Below the pieces are notes generated by a model. That model made no database searches. It was not told where the DNA came from and worked only from the letters and a program-made list of their open reading frames with translations. A DNA stretch of 64,000 nucleotides from Tolypeutes matacus (taxonomy: Eukaryota > Chordata > Mammalia > Cingulata > Chlamyphoridae), in contig JAKSZT010054335.1 of NCBI GenBank assembly GCA_026826555.1, positions 5,804,815 through 5,868,814 of the forward strand, written 5' to 3'. A program made the translations under genes and the position numbers. Shown piece by piece: positions 24,147-36,055 of this stretch; position 1 is the first letter of the stretch, and the number at the start of each line of letters is the position of its first letter.

Positions 24147-24212
24147 GGGAGGGGGAGGGGAGGGGGGAGGGGAGGGGAAGGGGGAGGGGAGGGGAAGGGG
24201 GAGGGGAGGGGT
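24147..24212 (+). repeat. G-rich (GGGGA/AGGGG)n tract
   Basis: About 66 bp of G runs of 3-6 separated by single or double A, with an internal period of about 21 bp. It contains many consecutive runs of at least four Gs and so has strong G-quadruplex potential on the plus strand (C-rich on the TRAK1 sense strand). Confidence 0.9.
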
Positions 24213-24559
24213 CATCATGTCTGCTGCTTACTCTCAAAAGGTGGGAGTGGAGAAAGAGAAATAAGGCAAATGTGGCAAAAGGTTAACATTTGGGAAATGG
24301 AGTTGTACTAGATTTGCAATACCTCTAAATCTAGTACAAACCAACCTTTGAACTTGTATTATTTCACACATCCTCAGAGAATTTCACAAGTAAGACTGCT
24401 ACAGATTTAGAAGGCAGAAGGGAAGAAAAAAGGTCCAAGAGCAACTGGCATTAATTCCATTAATTCCAAAACCACTTTGAAAAGCTCTTTTCTACTCCCT
24501 TCGCCTTCATTTCCCTCCCCCCTTCATTTATCTTGGAAAATTTACTGATGACATCATCA

Positions 24560-25100
24560 ACATACAGACATCTCTCCATGACAATAAACTCCAACTGGCC
24601 TCCTTTTAAGGGCTGCATAGCATCCCACTTTCAGCAGGCAGCACCCGTGAGCCAGAGCCAAGCCCCTACTGATGTCTCTGTACACACTTGTCCAATCATA
24701 TCCTTAAGATAAATCCCTGGAACTGAAATTGCTGGGACAAATGTGTTCTGACTGCCACACTGGCTTCCAGACAGGGATGCCAATCTATGTCCCACAAACA
24801 GCACGTGGGAGTCTGTGTGTCCCCACATCCGCACCACACAGGTTTGCTCTTCTTTACAAGTTTTACCAATTTGAGGGTAACCACTGCTACCTTGCTTTTA
24901 TCTGTACAATTATCAGTACAGGGGTTATTAATATGCATGCTATTATTTTATCTGTTTTCTGTGTAATTTCACTTTACTTCTATTAATGAGAAAATTGGTA
25001 TTTTGTTATTTGCATTACTTATATTTACTATTTGTGCCATTCGTATTTATTTCTCAACAACATCCAGCATCTTTTCATAGATTAGCCATCTGCTCGTTCA
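24560..25100 (-). mobile_element. Antisense old L1 fragment
   Basis: The run 'ttaagataaatccctggaactgaaattgctgggacaaatgtg...caccacacaggtttgctctt...ccaatttgagggtaa' resembles antisense ORF2-end sequence of old L1 elements. Confidence 0.5.
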
Positions 25101-25680
25101 CAGCTTTTCTAGGGGTGTCCAACTCCTTACTGCCGACATATGAAGGACTTTATGCTAACCCTGTCTCGCGGCTACATCGCCATGATTTTTTGCCAGCTTG
25201 TCTTGAGTCTTGCAAGCCTGTGGTGTTTGCCCTTTCCCCGCACACAGCCCTGCCCTGCTACAGCGTGCCTCTCTCCAAGGCGCGCGGATGCTGCCCGAGA
25301 CCAGGCAAGCGACAGCCGTGCAGCGGGGAGGTTGTAGTTGGTTCAATTACAAGTTTTCCGACCCAAGGAGAGTCGGAATAGGGAAGAGCTCCCCAACCCC
25401 AGCGCTGGGCGGCTCCCACCCCAGGGCTGGGTCCTAGAGAGCTTCCTGCAGCCCCTTCCCTGCCTGCCCGCAGCTACGTCCGCTCTGCAGTTTGCGGGGG
25501 ATTCCAACCACCCCCCAGTGCCAGCCGCACAGAGGGCAGCCTGACTGGCTCTTCCGGTTATGTCACGCCCAGCAGCTTGATCTTCCTCCTCGTGCCCTGG
25601 TCACAAAGTCATGCCAACACGTAAGATTTTCAGGAACAAACCTAAGGCTCCACAGTAAGAGCACCTGTGGAAAGCTTAAG

Positions 25681-26103
25681 GGGGGGGGCGCGGATGTGGC
25701 TCAAACGGCTGGGCGTCCATCTCCCATATGGAGGGACCTGGGTTCAATCCCCGGGACCTCCCAGTAAAAATAAATAAATATATATATATAGAAAGTGCGT
25801 GAGCCGCCAGGCCCCACCGAGCCACACAGCAAGATGGCGACGTAACAGGAGAGACGCAGGGGAGAGCCAAGACGAGACGCGCCGAAAAACCAGGAACTGA
25901 GGTGGTGCAGGCGGTAGGACGCCTCTCTCCCACATCGGAGGTTCCCAGGATCGAATCCCGGTGAAGACAGGAGGAGAAGAGAGGGCAGGAAACAGACACA
26001 GAGAATTGCCCAGCGAATGGACACAAAAACAGCAAACGGGGGGAGGTGGGGGGTTAAAATGGATAAAGTAAATAAATAAATAAATCTTTTAAAAAAAAAA
26101 AAG
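25681..26103 (+). mobile_element. DAS-type SINE, dimeric form, copy 2
   Basis: Same architecture as 1254-1684: tRNA-like block, linker, 'aaaaaccaggaactgaggtg', second block, then the aaataaataaataaat tail and poly-A. Similarity to the first copy is high by eye. Confidence 0.92.
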
Positions 26104-26339
26104 ATTAATCTTTTTTGTAATCAGATTTACCGCTGTATCCTGTCATGCTCAGAATGGCCTCCCTTGTGTCAAGATTATAAAAGCATCCAGCGGTGGTTTC
26201 TTCTGGAGCGCTGGCGGTTCCCTCTTTAACACTTATGTGTCTGAACCTCTGGATTTTACAGGTTGAAGGAGATCTGAGGGAATCCAGCCATAGCGTTTAG
26301 GACGACAGCCGTGCAGCGCCTCCGTCGAGCAAGCAGTCA

Positions 26340-26490
26340 CACACAACTCCTTCGATCCTCCCAACAGCCCTAAGCGTGGAGACACGACCGTCCCCATTCC
26401 ACAGAAGGAGAAACTGAGGCACGAGAGGCTGGACACCCGAGACCACGCAGCTAGCAAGCCAGCAGTGGCCCTGGTCTGGGAACGGAGCCT
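26340..26490 (+). mobile_element. MIR SINE relic
   Basis: 'ccccattccacagaaggagaaactgaggcacgagagg...accacgcagctagcaagccagcagtgg' follows the MIR consensus layout. Confidence 0.6.
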
Positions 26491-26720
26491 GGACCCAGCA
26501 GCTGCAGAGGAATTCCTCCTGACTCCTTCCTCCAACCCCAAAACTCGCACTCTTCCTGAGCACCCTAAAAACAGCACATACCTAAAATTTTACTTTTTGA
26601 CCGACTCTGCAACTCTGTCTTCAACCAGGAGCATTTTGGTCAAACTGACTGTGCCTGAGCCTACTTCTCACACCTCAGCGAGGTTCCCCTTCCTGGAGGT
26701 TTCATTACAGAGCAGTCTTT

Positions 26721-26900
26721 ACAAGGTCACGGCCGTGTTTTCAAGGTTACAGCCATCTTTACAAGGTCGCAGCCGTCTCTTCAAGGCCACAGCCGTCTCT
26801 ACAAGGTCCTGGCTGTTTTTTCAAAGTCACAGCCATCTTGACAAGGTCATGGCCGTCTCTACAAGGTCATGGCCATCTCCCCAAGGTCACTGCTTTGCAG
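26721..26900 (+). repeat. 20-bp minisatellite, 9 units
   Basis: Units begin at exact 20-bp steps (26721, 26741, ... 26881), with consensus acaaggtcacagccgtctct. Four units retain AAGGTCA exactly. An open frame (26465-27529) runs through it and through the next SINE and has no sign of being a gene. Confidence 0.93.
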
Positions 26901-27060
26901 GAAAGTGCTGTCAGACTCTTTTCCCTCCAGAGACTGAGAACAGTGAGGAGTGGGTGTCCAGGTGGCCTCCAGCTGTGAACAGCTTGCTCCACCAACCCAC
27001 CCTGCTGGGCAAACAGGAGCATTCTGAGGGCTGGAACGTGAAAGATGAGGGGACACTGAT

Positions 27061-27417
27061 TTTTTTAAGATTTATTTATTTATGTCTTCCCCCCGCCTCG
27101 CTGTTTTGCGCTCGCTGTCTGCTCTCTGTGTTTCTTCTGTGTCTGCTTGTCTTCTCTTTAGGGGGCGCCGAGAACCGATCCTGGGACCTTCTGGAGTGGA
27201 GAGAGGCACTCAGTCTCTTGCACCACCTCAGCTCCCTGGTCTGCTGCATCTCTTATTGTCTCTCCTGTGTGTCTCTTTTTGTTGCGTCATCTTGCCGTGC
27301 CAGCTCTTCTGCGTGGGCCAGCTTGCCCCATGGGTCATCTTGCCTTTCACCAGGAGGCCCCGGGAATCAAACCCTGGACCACCTATATGGTAGCCAGGAG
27401 CCCAATCGCTTGAGCCA
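27061..27417 (-). mobile_element. DAS-type SINE, dimeric, minus strand
   Basis: It starts with the reverse of the tail (ttttttaagatttatttattt) and ends with the reverse of the A box region (tcgcttgagcca). It has two tRNA-like blocks. Confidence 0.9.
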
Positions 27418-27539
27418 AAAACATTTCCTTGATTTTGAAGATTCACATCATATTTTAAATTCCAGTCAGGGAGGCATTGCAGACACTGCTACTAGCCTTC
27501 TACTCTCCAATCTCACCCACGTTTCTTAGGATCAACATC

Positions 27540-27955
27540 CTGGGCCCTGGAAAGTCTACACTTCTCAGCCTCCCCTGTAGTGAGGTGCGGCCACAGGGCT
27601 AAGTTCTGGCCACTGAGATGCCAGCAGTGGTCTGAGCAGCTTCCCTAAAGTCTTCTTAAAGGGAGCCGACTCACCTGGGAGGTGTGCTCCTTCTGCCTTC
27701 CCATACCCTAGAGCTTGGATATAAGAGCTGGTGCTTCAGCAGCCTTCTCAGACCGTGAGGTGATCTTAAGGATGGAAACCACAGCTAGGATGGCAAAAAC
27801 AGAGGAGAGGAGGAACCTGGGCCCTGGGGACAGCAAAGCTGTGCCAGCACAACAGAGCCCCCTGCTGAACTTTTATGTAAGAAAAAAAATTTTTCAGGTG
27901 AAGCCACTGTTCTTTATAGCCAAACCTAATTCTTACTGGTACAGTAGTTACCTTT
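27540..27955 (+). mobile_element. Possible MLT1/MaLR-like LTR relic
   Basis: 'ttctggccactgagatgcc...ggatataagagctggtg...ccaaacctaattcttactggtacag' resembles diverged mammalian MaLR LTRs. Recognition by phrasing only. Confidence 0.35.
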
Positions 27956-27959
27956 AAAT

Positions 27960-28960
27960 TACTAAAACGTAATCCTACATTTTGCTAATTATCCATAGCA
28001 AAAATAATTTATTTCACCTCATCAATCTTCTCCCACCTCTTGGTTTTTGCTACTCTCACCTATGAGTTCAGACCCAGTTTCTTACTTTCAAATTATTAAC
28101 CTTTTACACTTACATTTGCTTTCTATTCTACAGAAACCTTTATATCCAATGTTCAGAGTGAGGCTCTCTAATCTTCAAGGAGATTGAGCAGCCACCAGAA
28201 TTCAAGGCCCCACATCCCTCCACCTGTCCTCTCTGCCCCAAAGCCAGCTCTTACCAGGGGACAATGGAAGTCAGAAAAGGAAAAGTTATTTTATTAATAG
28301 CACAAAATCCTGTGAGACCACGACGCCTCGTACACGCCTCCACCATTCAACGCAGTCAACTGTTTTATTGTTAACCTAAACAATCTCCCACAGGAAATTC
28401 TGTTTATACGTGAACAATGGGCACCTTTTCAAAATATCAAGTGAAATCATCCAGCTATGAAAAGACTGCAAATACATCCAGAAAGATATTATTATAGGCT
28501 TGACAATACAGTCAAACAAAACAAAAGAGAATGGGCACACAAAATGAATGAAACCTGAGAGTGAAATGATTCCAGGTTACCTGAACTAGGTTTCAAGTGA
28601 AAAAAATACATAAATTCAAAATATAGACAACGACAAAGGACAACATACTACAAAGCAGAACACAAATGAAGAAATATAAAACTGGAATAAAATAAAGATT
28701 TTTAAAGTCGCTCATCAGAGATATTGTCATAATGCAGACACACAAGTGTCAGGGGCAATTCGTGTCCTTTTGAGTGTGCACTTGGCCAGCTCGAATGACC
28801 ACTGGGGGGTCACCCAGGACAGATGGGCCTGTGCTTCCCAATGCCAGCGGTGAGCAGCAGAAGCCAGGAGGTGACTTTTGGAAGATTAAAACGCAGTCCC
28901 ACTGGGGAAATGGGAGGGACGGCAGTGACGGTGGAAGGCCCTGGAACTTCTTTTTTTGGT
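27960..28960. other. Intron, no gene seen
   Basis: AT-rich unique sequence with no frames of note. Confidence 0.5.
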
Positions 28961-28964
28961 GCTG

Positions 28965-29065
28965 AAAATGTATAACCCTATGAATACACTAAAAACCATC
29001 GAATTGTACACTTCAAATGGATCGATTATATGGTACGTGAATTTCATCTCAATGGAGCTGTTACC
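28965..29065 (+). mobile_element. L1 3'-end fragment
   Basis: 'gaattgtacacttcaaatgg...atggtacgtgaatttcatctcaatggagctgttacc' is a characteristic L1 3'-terminal motif, followed by an A-rich stretch. Confidence 0.65.
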
Positions 29066-29663
29066 AAAAAAGAACAACTACAAGAAAGGTGAAAGCAGGG
29101 GCACTGAGCGCCCTACTGCTCTCGAGAGAGCAGAATTACTCTTCACGGAAGATAAATCCGAACACACCACAACGGTTAAATCATCTTTCACATCAAGTGT
29201 TTGGGAAGCGCAAGGAGCTGCTAATACCTTTTGCAGACATTTCTAATGAAAATGGGCTAAGCAAAAAGAGATTTTATGCTTGCAATCTGTAAGCTTTGGT
29301 TGCCCGGAGAATGCAATTAAACAAAACCACCACCTACAGCTTAACAATGCTGGGTGGATGGGGTATTACTGGACTCACAAGGGCCCTTTGAACTGTTTTT
29401 GGCTTCCCAAGTCAAAAGGGACACTTCTGTCTTATTGTTAAATCGTGTCCTGATACAGATCAGTCCCTGGAGGTCCCGGCCAGGAGTCTGCACAGTATGG
29501 TTGCCAGGACAATTGGCCCCTGCTTGATTTTATTAAGAAAAGTTTTACTGGCACCCAGCCACACCCACTCCTCTACAGGGAGTTCTGAGCAGCTTTTGTG
29601 CTCCAAGAGCAGAGCTGGGAGGTTGTGACAGGGACTGCCTGACCTGCAAAAGCCTAGACTATT
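29066..29663. other. Intron, no gene seen
   Basis: Unique intronic DNA between the L1 end and the second solo LTR. Confidence 0.5.
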
Positions 29664-30260
29664 TGTGGCAGTTTGAGATTATTTATGAACCCCAAAAAAG
29701 AGAAGGATTATATTTGTAAACTGGTCTGGGTGTGATACCCTTTGATTGTATTAAATTCAAAGGTTTTACGTTTACCTGACAGAAGATTAGGACTTTGATT
29801 CGACCACATGAGTAGGGCGTGTCTCAGGTTGGGTCCCTGCCCCCTTGGCGGGTTGATATAAACAGGCACTCACTCAAGAAGACACGTGGGAAGAGAGGGC
29901 TCCATAGATGCCAGAGGAGAGAACTCTGTCATGTGACAGAAAGGAGAAGGCTCAAACAGCTAGAACCCGGAGAGATGAGCCATTTGCCTGACAGTTTGCA
30001 GCTGAAGAGAACAGAGCATCTGAGGCCCGGAAACAAGTCCTATGCCAAGAGGAGAGGACTGGAAGCCTGGAGGGAAAGGAGAGACTAGGCAGAGATGCCC
30101 GCCATCTTGCTTCAACACGTGGCAACTGATTTGGTGAGAAAGCTACCTTGAGTTGGACTCCTTAGGGCCTTGAAACTGCAAGCTTTTACCCAAATAAATA
30201 CCCTTTATAAAAGCCAACAGAATTCTGGTACTTTGCATCAGCACCTGTTTGGCTAATACA
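29664..30260 (+). mobile_element. Solo LTR, copy 2
   Basis: TGTGGCAG...CTAATACA, 597 bp. It aligns along its length with 10797-11402, including 'ccctgcccccttgg', 'gccgccatcttgct'-like and 'cccaaataaatac' blocks. The flanks ctatt and acatt are only an imperfect duplication. Confidence 0.72.
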
Positions 30261-30479
30261 ACATTTATTGTCTGGCCTCTTGCAGAAAAGCGTGCCCAGC
30301 CCTGCCCTGGGCACTATGAGCCCGTGCCTTCCTCACCCGGGCTCCCTAGCCCTGGGGGGCTCCAGTGCTCTGACAGAGGGCTTGGAGAAGGGCCCGGCAG
30401 CCCCAACACCACGGGGCCTTTTCTGAAGGCACTGACGTACCCTCCTCAGCCGTTCAATGCCTGCCCCGTTACCTGAGCA

Positions 30480-30912
30480 CCTTCTATAAGCCAGGCTGTT
30501 TATCTGGTTCACAACTCTTCCTTCCTCTCCTCCCCTGCCATGACTCATTGTGGAGGAAATGATTTCCCAACTCCATAACTTTTACCCAGACCACGTGACT
30601 TGCTTTGACCAGTGAATGTGAGTGGACATAACTTTCTCCAAGTCCGACCAGAGGCTTTCTTTGAATGTGTTTGTGGGGTTGGACTTGTCCTCTTGAGCTC
30701 TGCCCTCTATCAAGAGAAGACTGTGCCCCAAGGTAGCCACTGCCCCTTTAGCCTGAATCCCTAAATGAGCAAAACAGGTGGAACAGACTTCAGCACAAGC
30801 CAAGCCAGCCCTCAAGTGACCTATATACATGAGCAAGAAACATATGTTGTGGTAGCTCCTGGAATTTTGGAGTTGTTTGTTACACAGCACTATTGCCAGA
30901 AAACCTGACTAA
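30480..30912 (+). mobile_element. MLT1-like LTR relic
   Basis: 'cacgtgacttgctttgaccagtgaatg...tggacttgtcctcttgagct...gttgtttgttacacagcactat...gactaataca' follows the layout of MLT1 LTRs. Confidence 0.5.
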
Positions 30913-32490
30913 TACACATCCAATTTAAAATCATGTATGGCACAACTTCGCCATCAGAATGGTAGTAGGACTTACACTACCATCAGAATCTCCTAACCAG
31001 TAATGTAAGCAGAAAGACATGGCCACACTTGACTTTAACCCTCCCTTACTAAAACTACTTCTGGAAATCGCTCCAGCAAACAGCAGATGGGGACAGAATA
31101 AAGGTGGAAGAGAAGGGATGAGGGGGGAGGGTTCCTTTTGTTCCTACACCTTACCTATTGGACTCTCTGGGCAATTAAGCTCCTTTTCCCTCAACCCCTT
31201 TCAGAACTTGCAAACCCAGGCAGAAGCAGACAGGGTCTCAAGGTCAGAGCCCTGGTGCTGGCGCCTCCCTGGCCACTAGGTGGTGCTGCATCCACGCCGG
31301 GACGGCCCCTCCCTCCCGCTCCCGGGCAGCGTGATCGCCAATGGAAGGCCAAGGAAGAGGGGGCGCTAGACTTCCAGGGCCTTTCCCAAACTCAGATTTG
31401 CCCCTTCCCATCTCTACTCACCCCTGAAACCGCACCTAAATAGAGAGTTAGAGTTCACACCTAGTTAGGACAACCTGAATTGTCTGTTGGGAGTTTCTTT
31501 GGTACTGAGGGAAAAAAAGGTATAATTACACTTATCAGATAAGCTGAAAACTACCAGGTAGGGTAGGGGTGTGGACAGAGACTCTTACCAAAAGAGCAGC
31601 CCTGTCAGGGGCCCTCCCCCCAGGCCTCGCACCTTTCCAACCACTCCCATGGGCCCGCCCCTCTCTCCCGCTCAGGCACCTGTTCCGCATTTAGGTCGGA
31701 CTAGGGCTGAAAGCCTCCTGGAAGGGGAAGAGCCGGCCTTGAGCTGAGCCCTGGCCTCGGGTTTGGAGGTGGGGGCGGCATCCTCTAGCACCTGCGGCCA
31801 CTTGCAGCCCATTTTCTTCCATTCTCCCTCAAAAACCCTTGCTCACTTGAGACGCACCCGTCCGGCCGTACCCCCAGCCCCTTGCCCTGTGCTCGCCAGC
31901 CCACATCCCAGACCCCCTCCTCGGGCATCAGGCTCGTGGCCGCCCTCTCCACCTCGTCCAGCCATTCATCTGGGCTGCCGTCACCCCCCACCCCATGCCT
32001 GACTTGGTGCAAGTCCCCGTCTCATTACCTTCAACGGCCTCAGGTCATCTTCCACTTGGGCCAGCCACGCCCGGGCGCCCCTGGAATTCACAAGGCCGCC
32101 CCCCTTCAGCTACACCCATCAAGAGCCCAGCCCTAGACCTCTCCACCCCTTCCCACCCGGCCTGAATCCCACAGCCCTGTGCTTCAGGCATGCTTTGCCT
32201 AAGGGTCGTCACCCTCCCTTGCTCCCTGGTCCTTCCAGATGCTCCCCACGCGAAGCCAATTCTGAGTGAAACGGCCACCCTCCTGGGCTGGGCACCCCAA
32301 GGTGGCAGGGGAACAACACAAAGCACTGCGAGCCCAGGATGCCATGGACTCCCACCCTCAGTGGGTCCAACCTGCTCGCACCTTCAACTGCTCCGACACA
32401 GCGGTGCAGGGGGGACAATGAGACGGACATGGAGACCATGTGAAACAGCCTCTCAACAGGGCCGTCAATTACGGCAAAACTGCCTTCTGG
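30913..32490. other. Intron, no gene seen
   Basis: Pyrimidine/GC-rich unique sequence. Overlapping frames on both strands around 31.8-32.3 kb have no motif or splice support. Confidence 0.45.
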
Positions 32491-32635
32491 GTGGAGTGGA
32501 TGTGGCTCAAGCAGCTGAGCTCCTGCCTCCCACATGGGAGGTCCCGGGTTCAGTTCCCGGTGCCTCCTCAAGGAAAAAACAAACCATCAACGAGCAGACA
32601 ATGAGCACAAACAACAAGCAAAAACAACAAGCAAG
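32491..32635 (+). mobile_element. DAS-type SINE, monomer
   Basis: 'gtggatgtggctcaagcagctgagc...gggaggtcccgggttcagttcccgg' followed by an aca/caa-rich tail. Confidence 0.88.
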
Positions 32636-33368
32636 CCCATCTCAGTGGGGGCGGGGCGGGGGGGGGAGGTTGCTTCCAGCAGCCCAAAGAGGAAGCTGGC
32701 ACCTGCCTCTGCTTGCTCTCCTCCACCTTCTCTCTCTTCCAGAACTCTCAGCCCTCAGGCTCCCCACTTCACTTTCTTCAAACGCTCACCTCTTCGTCCC
32801 ACTTGATTCTGTCTAATAGCTCAAGCAGCTTACTGCGCACTGAGGACATGACAAGAGAGAACTCACCACCTTTCATTTCTCTCATTCATTCACTCACCTG
32901 CAAACTCAACCATCAGTGGCTGGGTGACACCTTCACTCATCTTTCTGCTCCAGCTTGACCTCAGTGTAACCCAAATGAGCATCAGAAGCCCCTCCATGAG
33001 CAGAGGATGTGCTGAGATAATGTCGGAGGGTACTTATTACCCAACGACAGGGAAAGGGCCGTTCACCACAGGCCAGGTTCTCTTCCTCATTAACCCAGCC
33101 TCACCTGTACCTGTCTGTCTTTACCCAAGAACCTCTGACGGAATGATGCAAAGCTTCCAAAGTCTTCACCGACCTCTAGATCAACCAACCAGGTACACAG
33201 TATTGTGACAGTTAATTTTACGGATCAACTTGCCAGATCATGGTGTCCAGTCTTTTGGTCACACATTGGCCTAGGTGTTAACTGTGGGGTATTTTGTAAA
33301 TGGAATCAGCATCTACAATCAGTTGACCTCAAGCAAAGGAGAGCTCCCTCCATTATGTGGGTGGGCCT

Positions 33369-33604
33369 CATCCAATCAGATGGCAGTCCTAACAGCAAGA
33401 CCTGGGGTTCATCCAATCAGACGGCGAGAGCTGGGGAGTTCATCCAATCAGATGGTGAGAGCTGGGGGTTCATCCAATCAGACGGCGTTCCTAACAGCAA
33501 GACCTGGGGTTCATCCAATCAGACGGTGAGAGCTGGGGAGTTCATCCAATCAGATGGTGAGAGCTGGGGGATCATCCAATCAGATGGCGGTCCTAACAGC
33601 AAGT
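33369..33604 (+). repeat. CCAATCA minisatellite with A-B-B higher-order pattern
   Basis: Seven units each start with tcatccaatcaga. Long units (A) continue ...tcctaacagcaagacctgggg and shorter units (B) continue ...gagagctggggagt. The order is A-B-B-A-B-B-A. Each unit contains one perfect CCAAT box. The array arose from the single 'catccaatcaga' site of the host repeat. Confidence 0.92.
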
Positions 33605-33794
33605 ACTGAGGGTTCCAGAAACCAGAAGGAATTCTGCCTCAAGACTACACCCTCCACTCCTTCCTGATCTCCAACCTAAGGAATCTGGACTCAAGAATTC
33701 AACCTAACACCAGAATTTCCAGCCTCCAGAATGCCCTACAGATTTCTTACTTGCAGCCACCACGACTGTGCCAGCCAATTCCTTACAGTAACTC

Positions 33795-34300
33795 TCTTTA
33801 TGTGTGTATGTCTCTGTGTGTGTATATGCACAAACATCTACAACCTTTATGTGTGTGTCTGTGAGTGGATGCACATGCACATACATCTACCTTTATGTGT
33901 GTGTGCGCACGCGTGTGTGGATGCGTAGGCACATACATCTACGATCTTTATGTGTCTGTGTGTACACACGTGTGTGGATGCATATGCACATACATCTACC
34001 TTTGTGTCTGTGTGCACGAGTGTGTGTGGATGCGTATGCACATACATCTATGACCTTTATGTGTGTGTCTGTGTGCACATGTGTGGATGCATTTGCACAT
34101 ACATCTATGACCTTTGTGTGTGTGTGCACACATGTGTGGATGTGTTTGCAAACACATCTACGACCTTTATGTGTCTGCACGTACACGCGTGTGTGTGGAT
34201 TTGTATGCACATACATCTACGACCTTTGTGTGTGTCTGTGTGTGCATGCGTGTGTGTGGATGCGTTTGCACATACATCTACAACTTTTTTCCCACTGCTT
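33795..34300 (+). repeat. TG-rich minisatellite, about 55-65-bp units, part 1
   Basis: About eight units of 'gtgtgtggatgcatatgcacatacatctacgacctttatgtgtg' with variable TG length. Long Cys/His/Thr-rich frames in all directions (up to 177 codons) are artefacts of the repeat. The array resumes at 35880. Confidence 0.9.
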
Positions 34301-34308
34301 CCTGTTTT

Positions 34309-35879
34309 TTTTTGTTTGTTTGTTTTTTGTTTTTTAAAGATGCCATAAATGTTACACAAAAATTACAGGGATTCCCATGTTCCCCACCTCCCACACCTCC
34401 CATAACATCCCACATAAACATCTTTCATTGGTGTGGCACATCACCTGCAATGGATATACACATCCTGGGGCTTTGCCACTGAGCATGGACCATAATTCAC
34501 ATTGTAGACCACACTCTCTCCCACACAGTTCTGCATGGTATAGGCTGATGTAAAATGGCCTGTGTCTGTCATCATAATGTCAGTCAGGACAATTCCCAAG
34601 TCCTGAAAAAGCCCCTGTATTACAACTGCTTTTCCCTTCCCTGCCCCGAAAATGTCCAGTGGCCACTGGCTCCACATCAATGTTGTAATTTCTTCCATTG
34701 CTTGAATCACATTATGTCTACAACAAAATACCATTAAGTCCACTCTAGTCCATAGCTCTTCCCCCAATCCTGAGGACTCTGGGATGGTGATGTCCACTCC
34801 ACCTCCAAGTGAGAGGGGGCTTATGTCCCATGGATATGGTGGATGGGATTCTCCTGCCTGCGGCTGCAGGCTCTCTCCATTCCCTGGGATGGCCGTTGCC
34901 CATCATCATCTCCTCACCAGGTGACTTGGGTGAGTCCATTGAGCTGTAGAGTAGGAGCTGCAGCTCCACCGAGATTCCAGGCACAGCTGGCACATAGGCA
35001 GGCCAGAGGCTCCAGTCTCTGGAAGTACACCTACAAAGTTCAGCACCACATATAGGTTTGAATAGAAGGGACTGATGGACCATGTGCAGGGAGGACTTAC
35101 TTGAGTCCAACTCTGTCACTCTCAGGAGCACAGATTCCAAAGTAGAGCCCACTGATAAGGCATCAATCTCTGGAGCTATCCCCCCTTATATAGGATCTGG
35201 GTGTCTCCAGAGCCCTCAGGAGCCCCTCTGTGTGGGATGATATCCACTTTAGTGTTCTATGAGATCCTACTGAGGTGTGCATAAGCGTTACCTCTGGGAT
35301 GACCTCCCAACTCTCTTTGAAGTCTCTTAGCGACATGAATTCATTTGTCTTTACCTTTTCCCCCTTTTATTCACAGTCTTTTTCCATTTGTATTGCCAGT
35401 TGGCACTTGGTATTAATCCCTCGTTGCCAGGGAGGCTCATCCCTGGGAGTCATGTCCCATACTGGGGGGAAGGTAATGCATTCATATGCTGAATTTGGCT
35501 TAGAGAGAGGCCACATTTGAGCAACAAGGAGGCTCTCAGGTGGCAACCCTTAGGCACCCTATAACAGTAGGCTAAGTTTCAATGACAAGAGCAAAGACTC
35601 GTAAGGCTAGTCATCAATAACAAGAACCCGGTGTCTCCTTAGCCAGACACTGCCCCTGCACTTGGGGGACTGTTGCTGTTCCCTTGGAGAATGTGGCAGA
35701 GCTCTCCAGGCTGGGAATTCAGATTCCCTCATTTATTGAGTGATTGTCCACCCACTGTGACCATGCCCCATCCCTTGATCCTTTGAACAATTTTATATAA
35801 CTTTCATGCATATTCAGATGAACTTCCTCCCATGAAACCCCCATCCCAGACACCCCCCACCAATGACCCTCTCCTACCC
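34309..35879 (-). mobile_element. L1-like element inserted in the TG-rich minisatellite
   Basis: Read on the minus strand it ends with an L1-type 3' region (...gttatgggaggtgtggg...taatttttgtgtaacatttatgg) and a poly-A tail, seen as T-rich 34309-34336. The same element occurs at 46500-47610 (rearranged) and, in part, at 8370-8830. It has no intact frame. The target duplication is not clear because the target is itself repetitive. Confidence 0.7.
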
Positions 35880-36055
35880 CTCTTATGTGAGTGTGTGTGC
35901 ACGCATGTGTGTGGATGTGTATGCACATTCATCTACAACCTTTGTGTGTGTGTGCACACGTGTGTGGATGTGTATGCACATACATCTACGACCTTTGTGT
36001 GTATGTGTGTGTGTGCACGCACATGTGTGTGGATGCATTTGCACATACATCTAAA
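35880..36055 (+). repeat. TG-rich minisatellite, part 2
   Basis: Three further units of the 33795-34300 array ('tgtgtggatgtgtatgcacatacatctacgacctttgtgtg'), displaced by the LINE insertion. Confidence 0.9.

Noticed and set aside
26465..27529. A 354-codon plus-strand frame, the longest in the window
   Set aside because: It runs through a MIR end, a 20-bp minisatellite and an antisense SINE; no domain or splice evidence.
33369..33604. The 33.4-33.6 kb repeats as a CRISPR array
   Set aside because: Units abut with no unique spacers, and the context is a mammalian interspersed repeat.
33804..34348. Cys/His/Thr-rich frames up to 177 codons that look like zinc-binding or keratin-associated proteins
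   Set aside because: They are read-through of a TG-rich minisatellite, present on both strands and in several frames.
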